DNA of 64,000 nucleotides from Oleiagrimonas sp963821885 (GTDB lineage Bacteria > Pseudomonadota > Gammaproteobacteria > Xanthomonadales > Rhodanobacteraceae), in assembly GCA_963821885.1 (NCBI GenBank), contig CAWGFN010000003.1, forward strand, positions 310,001-374,000, given 5' to 3'. Positions 9,121 through 18,821 of this stretch are shown here, one piece after another (position 1 is the stretch's first letter; the number at the start of each line of letters is the position of its first letter). The notes beneath the pieces were generated by a model. That model searched no databases, was not told the origin of the DNA, and was given only the letters and a program-made list of their open reading frames with translations. A program made the translations under genes and the position numbers.

Positions 9121-11139
9121 ATGAGTGAGTCCCGACACGCCTCCGGATCCCCCGGTGTCGCGCTGCTGTTCGAGGACGCCAGCCTCAGTGCCCATCTGCG
9201 CGAAGCTCTGGTCGAGGCCGGCGCGCGCATCGTGCACGAAGGGCCGGCCACCGCCGCCACCCGCGAGGACCTGGCCGGCAACGGCGCCGAAGTCGTGGTG
9301 GTCAACCTCGACGACAAGGTCGAGGAACACCTCGACGCCCTGTACGAGATTTTCGACGAGGACAGCCAGCGCATCGTGTTCAACGATGCCGAGGCATCCA
9401 GTGGGCTGTCCGGTTGGGACCAGGCGCGCTGGGCGCGCCACCTGGCCGCCAAGTTGCTGAATGCGCGCGATGTTGATCCGCCGCGTCCGGCCGAGGCGCG
9501 CGCCATCGAGGCGCACCCCACCGAATTGCTGTTGCCCGACGAGGACATGCCCGAGGCGCCGCCGGTCGAACCCGGGCAGGCCGCCGACGAGCAGGCCACG
9601 CAGGACGACTCGGCCGAACAGAGCGAGGCCCTGACCGCCGAGCTGGAGGCCTTGCTGGCCGAGGACGGCGATCTGCTGGGTCGGGTCGAGGACGATGATC
9701 CCGCGACCCTGGCATCCATGGAGATCGAACTGGACGAAGAGGACGTCGGCGAGGCCGAGTCTGCCGCCGTCGACGTGATACCCGATGCCGGCGCGCCGGT
9801 ATCGCCCGAGCCGGAATCCCCGGGCAGCGCGCCCGAGCCCGTGCCGGCCGACACCCCGCCGGAACCGTCCGGTGACGCATCGCCGGCGGCTGGCGAAGGC
9901 GACGACAGCGCGTTCGAGGCGACCTTGCGCATGTTCGACCAGGCCCTGGCCGAAAGCGAGCAGGACGCCGATGCCGTCGAGCGCGAGCAGGCCACGGCCG
10001 AGCGACTGTTCCAGGCGCCTGCCGAAGAGGACGTGGCCGAGGGTGCCGCGGATGCGCAAGCCACGCCGCCCGCTGCCGAACCGGAACCTGAGTCCGAGCC
10101 TGTGGCAGGACCCGAGTCCGAGCCCGAACAGGCCGTGACGGCACCGGCAGCCGATGCCGGTGCGGGCGAGCCTGCGGCCTCGCCCACGCCCAGCTCAATC
10201 GCGCTGGTCGATCCCGGGGACGACAGTCCGCTGGACATCGCCGGCGCCGAACGACAGACCGTCGAGCCACCCAAGGCGCCGGACTGGGATCTGGTCGATT
10301 TCGACCAGCCGTCCGAAGCTGGAGGCGGCGTGGAGATCATCGATCAGGGAAGCAGCCAGCAGGAAACCTCGGACCCATCCGAATTCGGCATCGAGAAGAT
10401 GACGGCCAGCGACTACCTGTCGCCGGAAGCGGACGACGCCCCGGCGGCAGCCGATATCGAGCCGACCTTCAGTCTCGAACTGGAGCCGATGGAAAAGGCG
10501 GTGGCGCCGCAGATGGTCGAGCCGACCATCAGTGAAATGTCCCTGGATACCGACAGCGTCGGCAGCGTGCGGCGTGCCGTGGTGCTGGCTGCCGGCAGCA
10601 GCGACGAAGCGCGTGGCAGCCTGGAGGATTTCGTGCGCGCCATCGATCGCGTGCCGGCGGCGGTGATCCTGGCCGTGGTGCACCAGCGCATGGGCGACGA
10701 CCTCAAGGCGCTGGCGGCGACATTGAATGAAATCAGCCCGATCATGCCGGTACGCGTGGCCAGGGATGTCCCGGCCGCGCGCCAGGGTGAAATGCTGCTG
10801 GTGCCGGCCGGCAAGCAGGCGGCGCTGGACCCGGGTGGACGCCTGCAATTGATGGATGCGACCGAACAGCCGATGGCCAACCCGTCGATCGACCTCACCA
10901 TGACCCTGGTGGCGCAGGAAATCGGTTCGCGCTCACTGGCCATCGTGCTGGCCGGCGATGCCATCGACGCCCTGGCCGGGGCCCAGGCCGTGACCGACGC
11001 GGGCGGTATCGTCTGGGCCATGGACCCGTCCGACTGCAACGACAACACCATGGTTTCGGTTATCTGCGAGGAGCAATTGGCCACGCAGACCGGCTCGGCG
11101 AAGGAGCTGGCCGCACGCATGCTCGAGGAGCTGTCATGA
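9121..11139 (+). CDS. ChpB-like protein: CheB-type methylesterase domain on a long acidic linker
   Basis: A 672-residue protein with an unusual build. Residues 1 to about 115 resemble a degenerate receiver-like fold (VALLFEDASLSAHLREAL). About 360 residues of low-complexity sequence rich in Glu, Asp, Pro and Ala follow. The C-terminal 190 residues resemble a CheB methylesterase: AAGSS with S493/S494 where CheB has its serine, H521 in VVHQRM, and D616 in AGDAIDALAG where CheB has GMGxDG. Placement directly after chpA matches chpB of Pseudomonas. It starts 8 bases after the chpA stop behind GAGGTCGCG and overlaps the next gene by ATGA. Catalysis is uncertain because the motifs are divergent. 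Confidence 0.75.
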   Translation: MSESRHASGSPGVALLFEDASLSAHLREALVEAGARIVHEGPATAATREDLAGNGAEVVVVNLDDKVEEHLDALYEIFDEDSQRIVFNDAEASSGLSGWDQARWARHLAAKLLNARDVDPPRPAEARAIEAHPTELLLPDEDMPEAPPVEPGQAADEQATQDDSAEQSEALTAELEALLAEDGDLLGRVEDDDPATLASMEIELDEEDVGEAESAAVDVIPDAGAPVSPEPESPGSAPEPVPADTPPEPSGDASPAAGEGDDSAFEATLRMFDQALAESEQDADAVEREQATAERLFQAPAEEDVAEGAADAQATPPAAEPEPESEPVAGPESEPEQAVTAPAADAGAGEPAASPTPSSIALVDPGDDSPLDIAGAERQTVEPPKAPDWDLVDFDQPSEAGGGVEIIDQGSSQQETSDPSEFGIEKMTASDYLSPEADDAPAAADIEPTFSLELEPMEKAVAPQMVEPTISEMSLDTDSVGSVRRAVVLAAGSSDEARGSLEDFVRAIDRVPAAVILAVVHQRMGDDLKALAATLNEISPIMPVRVARDVPAARQGEMLLVPAGKQAALDPGGRLQLMDATEQPMANPSIDLTMTLVAQEIGSRSLAIVLAGDAIDALAGAQAVTDAGGIVWAMDPSDCNDNTMVSVICEEQLATQTGSAKELAARMLEELS

Positions 11140-11606
11140 ACGCACCCCAGACGCGCGAAATCCGCGGCGTCCTCATCACCGTCAGTGGCGGACGCCTTTT
11201 GCTGCCCAACGCCAGCGTCAGCGAGGTCATCACCATGTCCTCGCCCGAGCCGGTGGACAATGCCCCGTCCTGGCTGCTGGGTCGGGTGGGCTGGCGCGGT
11301 TGGCGGGTCCCCCTGGTGTCCTTTCCCGGCATGGTGGGGTGGTCGCAGTCCGCGGGCGAGCTGCATTCGCGCGTGGCCATCATCAAGGCGCTGGGCGGCA
11401 ATCCGCGCATGCCCTTCTTCGCCATGGTCACGCAGGGCTTCCCCCGCCTGACCGCACTGAGCGAGGACGTGGTGGTCAACCACGACGACGGCGAGGAACT
11501 GCCCGAGGGCATCAGCGCCAAGGTGATGGTGCGCGACGACCAGGCCTATATCCCGGACCTTGCCGCGTTGGAGAAGCGCGTGGCCGAGGCAATGGAAGCG
11601 GACTGA
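11136..11606 (+). CDS. ChpC-like CheW-domain adaptor
   Basis: A 156-residue protein with a CheW-like fold: VLITVSGGRLLLPNASVSEV at the N-terminus and WLLGRVGWRGWRVPLVSF where CheW proteins bind kinase and receptor. It is the second CheW-type adaptor of the cluster and closes the chemosensory operon; its ATG overlaps the stop of the methylesterase gene (ATGA). In Pseudomonas the matching gene is chpC, thought to connect other receptors to ChpA. The downstream gene is convergent and ends 34 bases away, with no clear terminator between them. Confidence 0.8.
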   Translation: MNAPQTREIRGVLITVSGGRLLLPNASVSEVITMSSPEPVDNAPSWLLGRVGWRGWRVPLVSFPGMVGWSQSAGELHSRVAIIKALGGNPRMPFFAMVTQGFPRLTALSEDVVVNHDDGEELPEGISAKVMVRDDQAYIPDLAALEKRVAEAMEAD

Positions 11607-11640
11607 CGCGAACGTCCGCCGCGCACGACCTGCCGGAAGC

Positions 11641-12378
11641 TCAGAAGTCCCCGTAGAACGCCTGCAGTGCGGCCATGGCGGCCAGGCCGGCCGTCTCCGT
11701 GCGCAACACGCGCGGCCCCAGGTGCAGGGCGCCGAAGTTCGCCTGGCGCAGCAGCGCCAGGTCCGACTCGCCCCAGCCACCCTCCGGCCCCACCGCCAGC
11801 CAGGCCGCGCCGCCCGAAAGGTCCAGTTCCCGTACGCGCCTGCCCGCCTCGGGCAACAGGGCCAGGCGGTGCGCATCGTCCCCGGCCAGCGTGTCCAGCC
11901 ATGCGGAAAGGCTCCGCGGTGGATCGATCTGCGGTACCCGGGCGCGGCCCGACTGCTCGCAGGCGGCTATCGCCACGCCACGCCAGTGGGCCAGGCGCTT
12001 TTCCGTGCGTCGTTGATCCAGGCGCACCTCGCTGCGCTCGGTATGCAGCGGAACGATGCGCGCGACGCCCAGTTCGGTGGCCTTCTGCACCACCCAGTCC
12101 ATCTTCTCGCCACGTGCGATGGCCTGGGCCAGGCCCAGCGACAGCGGGGATTCGGCGGCCGCGGCCAGGGGCTCCAGCACGCGCACGCGGGCACGGCGAC
12201 GATCGGCGCTTTCGATGACGCAGGGGTGATCCAGGCCGTCGATGCCGTTGAACAGCACCAGCGTGTCGCCCGGGCCCAGGCGCAGCACGCGGATGGCGTG
12301 CTCGGCGGCGGCATCGGGCAGATCGAGACTGAGCCCGGCCTGCAGCGGAAGGTCGACATGGAGACGGATCGTGCGCAT
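11641..12378 (-). CDS. rsmE: RsmE 16S rRNA m3U1498 methyltransferase
   Basis: A 245-residue SPOUT-class methyltransferase that modifies U1498 of 16S rRNA using SAM. The N-terminal PUA-like domain includes HAIRVLRLGPGDTLVLFNG. The C-terminal trefoil knot carries WLAVGPEGGWGESDLALL and LGPRVLRTETAGLAA, the SAM-binding loops of RsmE. KMDWVVQKATELGVARIVPL is also typical. Length matches the family. It lies 27 bases downstream of the glycosyltransferase gene on the same strand, so the two may share a transcript. The + strand Pil-Chp operon converges on it. Confidence 0.95.
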   Translation of the reverse strand: MRTIRLHVDLPLQAGLSLDLPDAAAEHAIRVLRLGPGDTLVLFNGIDGLDHPCVIESADRRRARVRVLEPLAAAAESPLSLGLAQAIARGEKMDWVVQKATELGVARIVPLHTERSEVRLDQRRTEKRLAHWRGVAIAACEQSGRARVPQIDPPRSLSAWLDTLAGDDAHRLALLPEAGRRVRELDLSGGAAWLAVGPEGGWGESDLALLRQANFGALHLGPRVLRTETAGLAAMAALQAFYGDF

Positions 12379-12405
12379 GGGTGACTCCGTGGTCAGCGCT
12401 ACACG

Positions 12406-14538
12406 CTAGCCGTTCGGCGGCGTGGAGGAAAGCGTCGCGCCGTCGAGGACACGCTCCAGGACGGCGGCCGCCGACGCGGGCGAGAAATGGCGGCGCACGC
12501 CATCCAGGCCGCCATCCGAAAGCCGCTGCCACAGCACCGGATCGTCATGGACCTCGAGCACGGCGGCGGCGAAGGCCTCGGCATCGTCGGCGATGCGCAC
12601 GTCGCGGCCATCCACCAGGTGCATGCCCTCGGCGGCGACGGACGTGGCCACCACCGGCAGCCCGTGGCTCATGGCCATGCCGACCTTGCCCTTGACGCCG
12701 GCGCCGAAGCGCAGCGGCGCGACCGAGACGCGGCAACCGTCCATGAACGGGGTCAGGTCGCGGATGCGTCCGTGCAGGACGACATGTGGTCCTTGCAGCG
12801 CGCGCCGCTGGGCCTCCGGCACGTCACCCAGGACATGCAGGCGGATGCCCGGCGTGCGTGCGTGGATGCGCGGCAGGATGTCGGCCACCATCCAGCGCAC
12901 GGCATCGGCATTGGGCGGATGGCCGAAGCCGCCGAGGAACACCAGGTCGCGACGCGCATCGAAGTCGCCATGTCGCCCGTGCACGACATGGATGTTGGAC
13001 AGCACCTCGATCCGCGCGCCGGGGACGGCCTCGAGCAGCAGGTCGCGCTCGACCGGACTGACCACCAGGGTGACGTCGCAGGCCGCGACCAGGGCGAGTT
13101 CGGCGCGCCGGGTCGCCTCGGCGCGGCGGCGCGCCCCGTCGTCGTCGGCCAGTTCGGCCGCGCGTGCCTCGCGCAGGTGGTGCACGTCCACCGTGTCGAA
13201 CAGGATTCGCGCACGCGGTGCCAGCCGCCGCACCAGCGGCAGCAGCGTGCTGGCAGGGCCGACCCGGCACAGCATCACGGCGTCGAGGTCCTCGCCATGG
13301 CGGCGCAACCAGGCATGCAGCGCATCGGGTACCACTTCCACGCCCAGCGCGCCGAGGCGGTCGAGGGCGTCCGCGTCCGGAGCGGCATGTTCGGCGGCCA
13401 GGGCCACCTGCCAGCGCATGCCATGCAGCAGGCGCAGGATCTCCAGCATGCGCAGGGAGGCCGAATCGCGCGACGGCTCGGGCAGGTCGGCATCGATCAC
13501 CAGCATCCGGCCGCGGGCATAGCGGCGCAGTGCCCGCGCGGCGGGCGTCCCCGGGGGAGATTGACGGGCAAGCTCGGCGGCGCGGCGGTCGCGAAACCGT
13601 TGGCGGTGCTCGGCCTGATGACGCTTGGCGCCGCCCAGCGGGTCGGTGCCGCCGGTGGCGCCTTCCTCGTGCACGACCAGGCTGAGCGGCTCGTAAAACA
13701 CGCGTTTGCCGGCGGCGCGAACCGCGAAGGCCAGGTCGGTGTCCTCGTAGTAACCCGGGGCGTAATCGGTCGAGAATCCGCCCACCGCGTCGAACAGCGC
13801 GCGGGAAATCAGCAGGCTGGCGCCCGAGACATAGTCGACCTCGCGGCGGAAGCGAAAGCGCGCATCGTCACGGTCCTCGAAGCGACCGATGTTCGCCGCG
13901 CTGGCGTCCGCATGCACCAGGCCGCCGGCCTCCTGCAGCCGCCCATCGGGGTAGACCAGGCGGCTGCCGACGATGCCGCAGTCGGGCTCCTCGCGCATGC
14001 AGGCCAGCAGGGCGTCCAGCCAGCCGGGCGTCACCTGCGTGTCGTTGTTGAGGAACAGCAGGAAGTGCCCGCGCGCCTGGCGGGCGCCGTCGTTGCAGCT
14101 GTCGACGAAGCCGAGGTTCCCGGCATGGCTGATCACGCGCAGGCCGCCGATGCGGGCCAGCGCCGCGGCGCTGTCGTCGGGCGAGGCATCGTCCACCACG
14201 ATCACTTCGTGACTGGCCGCGGGTGCGTGCCGCGCGATCGAGCGCAGGCAGGCCACGGTATGCGCCCGCCGGCCATGCACGGGGATGATCACCGAGACCT
14301 CGGGCGCGGCGGCCGGCTCGGGCAGGTCGAAGGGACGGAAATCGGTCTCGAGCGGATGGATCACCAGGCTGCCGTCGACCGCAGGGCGGCGGCGCAGGCG
14401 CAGCGCCACGCGCTGCACGGTGCCGCGCATGCCGCGCTGCGCCAGGCTCAGGCGCAGACGGTGCAGCACGTTGAGGGCCTGGCGCCATCGCCAGCCCAGC
14501 ACGGCTGCCACATGGCTGCCACGATGTTGCCCGCGCAT
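12406..14538 (-). CDS. Two-domain glycosyltransferase (GT2 plus GT4-like)
   Basis: A 710-residue cytoplasmic protein with two glycosyltransferase modules. The GT2 module (about residues 80-330) has VSVIIPVHGRRAHTV, VIVVDDASPDDS, the metal-binding FLNNDTQV and the acceptor motif YYEDTDLAF. The second module (about 400-705) is GT4-like, with GGFGHPPNADAV, FGAGVKGKVGMAMSHGLPVV and MHLVDGRDV. The ATG at 14538 is chosen because GGAGAGGCA precedes it; the open frame runs further upstream into mrcB. A sulfotransferase is encoded about 3 kb away. A role in making a surface polysaccharide is inference; donor and acceptor sugars are unknown. Confidence 0.85.
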   Translation of the reverse strand: MRGQHRGSHVAAVLGWRWRQALNVLHRLRLSLAQRGMRGTVQRVALRLRRRPAVDGSLVIHPLETDFRPFDLPEPAAAPEVSVIIPVHGRRAHTVACLRSIARHAPAASHEVIVVDDASPDDSAAALARIGGLRVISHAGNLGFVDSCNDGARQARGHFLLFLNNDTQVTPGWLDALLACMREEPDCGIVGSRLVYPDGRLQEAGGLVHADASAANIGRFEDRDDARFRFRREVDYVSGASLLISRALFDAVGGFSTDYAPGYYEDTDLAFAVRAAGKRVFYEPLSLVVHEEGATGGTDPLGGAKRHQAEHRQRFRDRRAAELARQSPPGTPAARALRRYARGRMLVIDADLPEPSRDSASLRMLEILRLLHGMRWQVALAAEHAAPDADALDRLGALGVEVVPDALHAWLRRHGEDLDAVMLCRVGPASTLLPLVRRLAPRARILFDTVDVHHLREARAAELADDDGARRRAEATRRAELALVAACDVTLVVSPVERDLLLEAVPGARIEVLSNIHVVHGRHGDFDARRDLVFLGGFGHPPNADAVRWMVADILPRIHARTPGIRLHVLGDVPEAQRRALQGPHVVLHGRIRDLTPFMDGCRVSVAPLRFGAGVKGKVGMAMSHGLPVVATSVAAEGMHLVDGRDVRIADDAEAFAAAVLEVHDDPVLWQRLSDGGLDGVRRHFSPASAAAVLERVLDGATLSSTPPNG

Positions 14539-14647
14539 TGCCTCTCCGGACGCAAACCGATCCGGCATTGTACGGTCAAACGGCGGGCGGTCGCGTTCAT
14601 GCGCGTGGGCGCCGGGACCCGTACACTTGCAGCCACGTATCCGCACG

Positions 14648-16979
14648 ATGAAAGCCGCCTTGACCCAAGCCCCTCGACGTCGCCGCCCGATCCGCGCCCT
14701 GTGGCGTCTGGTGCGCATCCCGTTCTGGGTCGGACTGGGCTTCGGTCTCGGCTTCCTGCTGCCGTACACGCTGATCCTCAATGCCCGTGTGCAGGCGCGG
14801 TTCGACGACCTGGTGTTCTCCGTGCCCACGCGTGTCTACGCGCGTCCGCTGCCGCTGAAGGTCGGCGAGCCGATGAACCCCGATGCGCTCAAGCTTGAGC
14901 TGGGCTTTGCCGGCTACACCCGCACCGCGCGGGCGCGCGAGCCGGGCACCTGGGCCGGCGGTGGCGACCACTTCGTGATTGCCTCGCGTGGCTATGCCGG
15001 CCCCGACGGCGGCGAGCTGCCGCACCGCGTCCGGCTGACGTTGTCGCGCGACGTGATCGTGGCGCTGGACCAGGCCGGCAACGGCCGGGCGATGTCGATG
15101 ACCCACCTGGACCCGGCGCGCATCGCCACGCTCTACGGCGCCCAGCAGGAAGAGCGCCGCATCGTGCAGCTCGACCAGGTGCCCGGTCTTCTGGTGACCG
15201 GCCTGCAGGCGGTCGAGGACCGTGATTTCAAGCACCACTTCGGCATCGACCTCACGGCCATCGCGCGTGCCATGTGGGCCAACCTGCGCGCCGGCCAGGT
15301 GGTGCAGGGCGGCTCCACCCTGACCCAGCAGCTGGTGCGCAACCTGTTCCTGACGCGCCGGCAGAACCTGGTGCGCAAGTTCAACGAGGCGCTGCTGTCG
15401 GTGCTGATCGAGGCGCACTACAGCAAGCGCCGCATCCTGCAGGCCTACGTCAACGAGGTGTTCCTGGGCCAGCGTGGCAACCAGGCCGTGCATGGGTTCG
15501 CCGCCGCCAGCGAGTTCTATTTCGGCCGCCGCCTGCAGACCCTCAGGCCGCAGGACATCGCGCTGCTGGTGGCCCTGGTGCGCGGACCGAGTTACTACGA
15601 TCCCGAGGCGCTACCCCGAGCGCGCGCTGAAACGACGCAACCTGGTGCTCAGCGAGTTCCACGAGACCGGGTTGATCAGCGCCGCGGTGATGAAGCAGGC
15701 CCAGGCGCAGCCGCTGGGCGTGGTGGCCAAGCCGCAGCTGGCCCGCGATCGCTTCCCCGCCTTCATGGACATGGTGCGCCGGCAGATCACCGCGGACTTC
15801 GACGAAACCACGCTGCGCAAGGACGGCCTGTCGATCTTCACCACCCTGGATCCGGCCGCGCAGATCTACGCCGAGAAGGCGGTCGGGCACACCCTGGACG
15901 GCATGGGACGCCATGCCGCGGACCTGCAGGCGGCCGCCGTGGTCACCGACACCCGCAACGGCCAGGTGCTGGCGATGGTCGGCGGTCGCGACGCCGGCAT
16001 GCCCGGATTCAACCGGGCGCTGGATGCGCGCCGGCCGGTCGGTTCGGTGATCAAGCCATTCGTCTACCTGGTGGCGCTGGCGCAACCGGGGCACTGGTCG
16101 CTGGCCACCACGCTCGAGGACGAGCCGGTCAACCTGCGCCAGCCCAACGGCACGGTATGGTCGCCGCAGAACGACGACCATGTCGCCCACGGCGAGGTGC
16201 CGCTGGTCGATGCGCTGGTCAATTCCTGGAACCTGGCCACGGTGAACCTGGGCATGCAGGTCGGCGTCGATCGCATCCGCAGCTTCCTGCAGTCCTTCGG
16301 CCTGACCGACATCAATCCCAACCCCTCGCTGCTGCTGGGCGCGGTCGATCTGTCGCCGGCGCAGGTCGCGCATCTCTACCAGTACCTGGCCTCGGGCGGC
16401 CATGCGTTGCCGTTGCTGGCGGTGCGTGGCGTGCTCGACGCGCATGGCAAGACCATCAAGCGTTACGAGGTGCAGTCCGGTCCGGGCGACTACCATGCGG
16501 CCGTGCAGCTGATCACCTACGCCATGCAGCAGGTGGCCGTGCGCGGCACGGCCCACGCCATCACCGACGACGGCCTGGGCTGGATCCATGCCGCCGGCAA
16601 GACAGGCACCAGCGACATGCAGCGCGACAGCTGGTTCGCCGGTTTCAGCGGCGACCGCCTGGGCGTGGTCTGGGTCGGCCGCGACGACAACGGTCGCACC
16701 GGGCTCTGGGGTTCCTCGGGCGCGTTGAAGGTGTGGATCGACCTGTTCCGCCACCTGCCCACCGCACCGCTGCAGGACGAGGCCGGCCCGGGCCTGGACT
16801 ACGCCTGGATCAATCCGCTGACGGGCCACCAGACCGACCCGAAGTGCGAGGGCGCGCGGCGCCTGCCCTTCATCTCAGGTTACGTGCCCGATGCGCATGA
16901 TGGCTGTTTCTGGCAGCGCTTCCGAGACGTGTTCCACCATGACGATCCCGCCCATGCCGGCCCCCAGGGGAACCGCTGA
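14648..16979 (+). pseudogene. mrcB: mrcB, bifunctional penicillin-binding protein 1B, interrupted by a frameshift
   Basis: The first part encodes a short cytoplasmic tail, one membrane helix (FWVGLGFGLGFLLPYTLIL), a UB2H-like region and the transglycosylase domain: E190 in VEDRDFKHHFGIDL and GGSTLTQQLVRN. Near 15600-15615 the reading frame breaks. SYYDPEA is in the first frame, while RYPERALKRRNLVLSEF and the whole transpeptidase domain continue in the +1 frame, with GSVIKPFVYL (SxxK), SWN and AGKTGTSD. One extra base or two missing bases explains it. If real, translation stays open in the wrong frame to 16900 and loses the transpeptidase. An assembly error is equally plausible because the rest of the gene is intact. 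Confidence 0.9.
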
Positions 16980-16983
16980 ACCG

Positions 16984-17484
16984 ATGCGCCGGTGGTTCGC
17001 CGCGCTGTGTGTTCCGATGCTGCTCGCGGCCTGCGCGCCGCCGCGCCCGTCGACCCCCGAGGTCCCGCCCCGGGCCATGATCCAGGCCATCGACCTGGCC
17101 GGCCAGCGAGACCATTCGGCGCTCGAGGTCAGGCCCCTGCGCGATACGGGCGTGCAGGCTCTGTCCGATCGCGCCGCCGAGGCCCGTGACCAGGGACGCT
17201 ATGCCGAATCCGCCGCGCTGCTGGACCAGGCGCTTGCGCAGGAGCCCGATGCCCCGGATCTGCTGCAGGCGCGCGCCGAAGTCGCCATCTACCTGCATCA
17301 CTATGACCATGCCGAACAGCTGGCCCGCGCGTCCTGGCGGCGCGGACCGCAACTGGGCAGCCTGTGCGCGCGCAACTGGCAGACGGTCATGGAACTGCGC
17401 TACGTGGCCGGCGACCAGCCCGGCGTGGACGCCGCGCACAAGCGTCGCGATGCCTGCGCCGTCAAGCCGGTCACGCGCATGTAG
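16984..17484 (+). CDS. Small lipoprotein with TPR-like repeat
   Basis: A 166-residue protein whose N-terminus is a lipoprotein signal: MRRWFAALCVPMLLAAC, with the LAAC lipobox placing the lipidated cysteine at residue 17. The mature part is helical and contains a tetratricopeptide-like stretch (ARDQGRYAESAALLDQALAQEPDAPDLLQARAEVAI). The ATG at 16984 lies 4 bases after the mrcB stop, so it is probably co-transcribed with mrcB. By position it could be an outer-membrane partner of PBP1B, but it shows no clear match to LpoB; that role is only a guess. Confidence 0.75.
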   Translation: MRRWFAALCVPMLLAACAPPRPSTPEVPPRAMIQAIDLAGQRDHSALEVRPLRDTGVQALSDRAAEARDQGRYAESAALLDQALAQEPDAPDLLQARAEVAIYLHHYDHAEQLARASWRRGPQLGSLCARNWQTVMELRYVAGDQPGVDAAHKRRDACAVKPVTRM

Positions 17485-17499
17485 CGTGCGGCGGCAGGA

Positions 17500-18300
17500 T
17501 CAGGCCAGCCAGTCGCTGCAGTCCCAGCCCAGCTCGCGCTCGAGCGCGTGCACGTCCGCCGCGAACACCTCACGCAGATGGGCGCGCATCGACGCGGACA
17601 GTCCCGAGGCGTAGGGGCGCGAATGCACATCCTTGCGTGGCACGTGCTCGAGACGGCGCACGCCGAGGAAATCGCACACCGCGTCGAGCGTGGCCTGCGG
17701 GTCGCGCTTGAGATCCTCGCTCTTGAGCACCAGCACATGCTCGCGCGGGAAATGCGCCCACAGCCGGCGCAACTGTTCGAGGTAGAAGCCGCGTTCCACA
17801 TATGAATGCAGGCGGTTCTGCGATGGCCAGGCGGCACGTGCGCGCGACTGTTCGGCGTGGATGGCGTCCTCGAAGGACAGGTCTTCCAGGTCCTTGGTGC
17901 GCTGCATGTTCCAGTGCGAATAGGCTCGCTCGATCGGATTGCGCAGCAACACGATCAACTTGAGATCGGGATTGTAGGCATGCAGGCGCCGCGGCGCCTG
18001 ACGCCAGTACATGTAGATCGGCGTGGCCTCGCCAAGCAGCCTGTGCGAGCGGCCGGGTTCGAAGCAGGCATGGTAGGGCGCGTAATCGGGTTCATCGCCG
18101 TCGAAATGTGCATCGTCGTCGAAGAAATGCACTTCCTTGCGCTCGGCCATGCAGACCTGCGGGTGTTCGCGCAGGTAGGCATCCAGTGCCGTGGTGCCAC
18201 CCTTCTGGGTGCCGCAGATGACGAAATCGACCCTGGTCGACGACGTGGGCTCCGGCCCGGGGCCGAAGCGTTGCAACAAAGTGCGCAGCATGGCGCGCAT
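17500..18300 (-). CDS. PAPS-dependent sulfotransferase
   Basis: A 266-residue protein of the sulfotransferase family. The 5'-phosphosulfate loop is VICGTQKGGTTALDAYL and the 3'-phosphate-binding motif is LLRNPIERAYSHW; together they bind PAPS. KEVHFFDDD and the C-terminal LKRDPQATLDAVCDFLGV also fit bacterial carbohydrate sulfotransferases. The open frame extends to a GTG at 18363 and an ATG at 18354, but the ATG at 18300 has the best ribosome-binding site (GGGGGGACGG). The substrate is unknown; the nearby glycosyltransferase makes a polysaccharide or glycolipid acceptor possible. Confidence 0.87.
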   Translation of the reverse strand: MRAMLRTLLQRFGPGPEPTSSTRVDFVICGTQKGGTTALDAYLREHPQVCMAERKEVHFFDDDAHFDGDEPDYAPYHACFEPGRSHRLLGEATPIYMYWRQAPRRLHAYNPDLKLIVLLRNPIERAYSHWNMQRTKDLEDLSFEDAIHAEQSRARAAWPSQNRLHSYVERGFYLEQLRRLWAHFPREHVLVLKSEDLKRDPQATLDAVCDFLGVRRLEHVPRKDVHSRPYASGLSASMRAHLREVFAADVHALERELGWDCSDWLA

Positions 18301-18471
18301 CAACCGTCCCCCCGGTGTTGGTGCGAGCGGTGGATCGGCGATCGACCGGTCCATCCCGTGCACAGGATACCGGTCCGGGCGTCATGCGCCTACCCATCGC
18401 GCGAGGAGCGTGGTCGCCTCGCGTGCGCGGGCAGGCAAGCCCCATCCCTGCGTCACGGCGCAAGGTCGGCC

Positions 18472-18819
18472 CTACTCCGGCAGTGCCGGCACGAAGGCGT
18501 ACAGGGCCAACGCCGCCAGGATGCATGTGCCCAGCGCGACCCATGAACGCACGGCATGACTCCGGCGAGTGAACCCGAATGCGCGAATCGCCAGGCAGAT
18601 GCCGACCACGGGAACCAGGGCGAACGGTTCGATCAGATTGCTGAGCGATTTCGGGTGGTGCCACGCCACCAGCAGCAGGAACCATGTGGCCCATGGCGCG
18701 ACGAGGATGCCCACGTCCGTGACCCTGAGGCCGTTTTCTTCCGCGGTAATCCAGGCAAGAGACACCAGCGCCAGCAGTGCCGACGCGGCCATGATCGACC
18801 AGAAGAGGATGGCATGCAT
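18472..18819 (-). CDS. Small integral membrane protein of unknown function
   Basis: A 115-residue hydrophobic protein with four likely membrane helices, at about residues 3-23, 35-53, 63-81 and 92-112. The helices include ILFWSIMAASALLALVSLAW and SWVALGTCILAALALYAFV. No family is recognised. Its ATG at 18819 follows the stop of the upstream secreted-protein gene (18822) by 2 bases, so the two are almost certainly co-transcribed and may act together at the envelope. A longer open frame upstream overlaps that gene in another frame and is not used. Confidence 0.6.
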   Translation of the reverse strand: MHAILFWSIMAASALLALVSLAWITAEENGLRVTDVGILVAPWATWFLLLVAWHHPKSLSNLIEPFALVPVVGICLAIRAFGFTRRSHAVRSWVALGTCILAALALYAFVPALPE

Positions 18820-18821
18820 GG

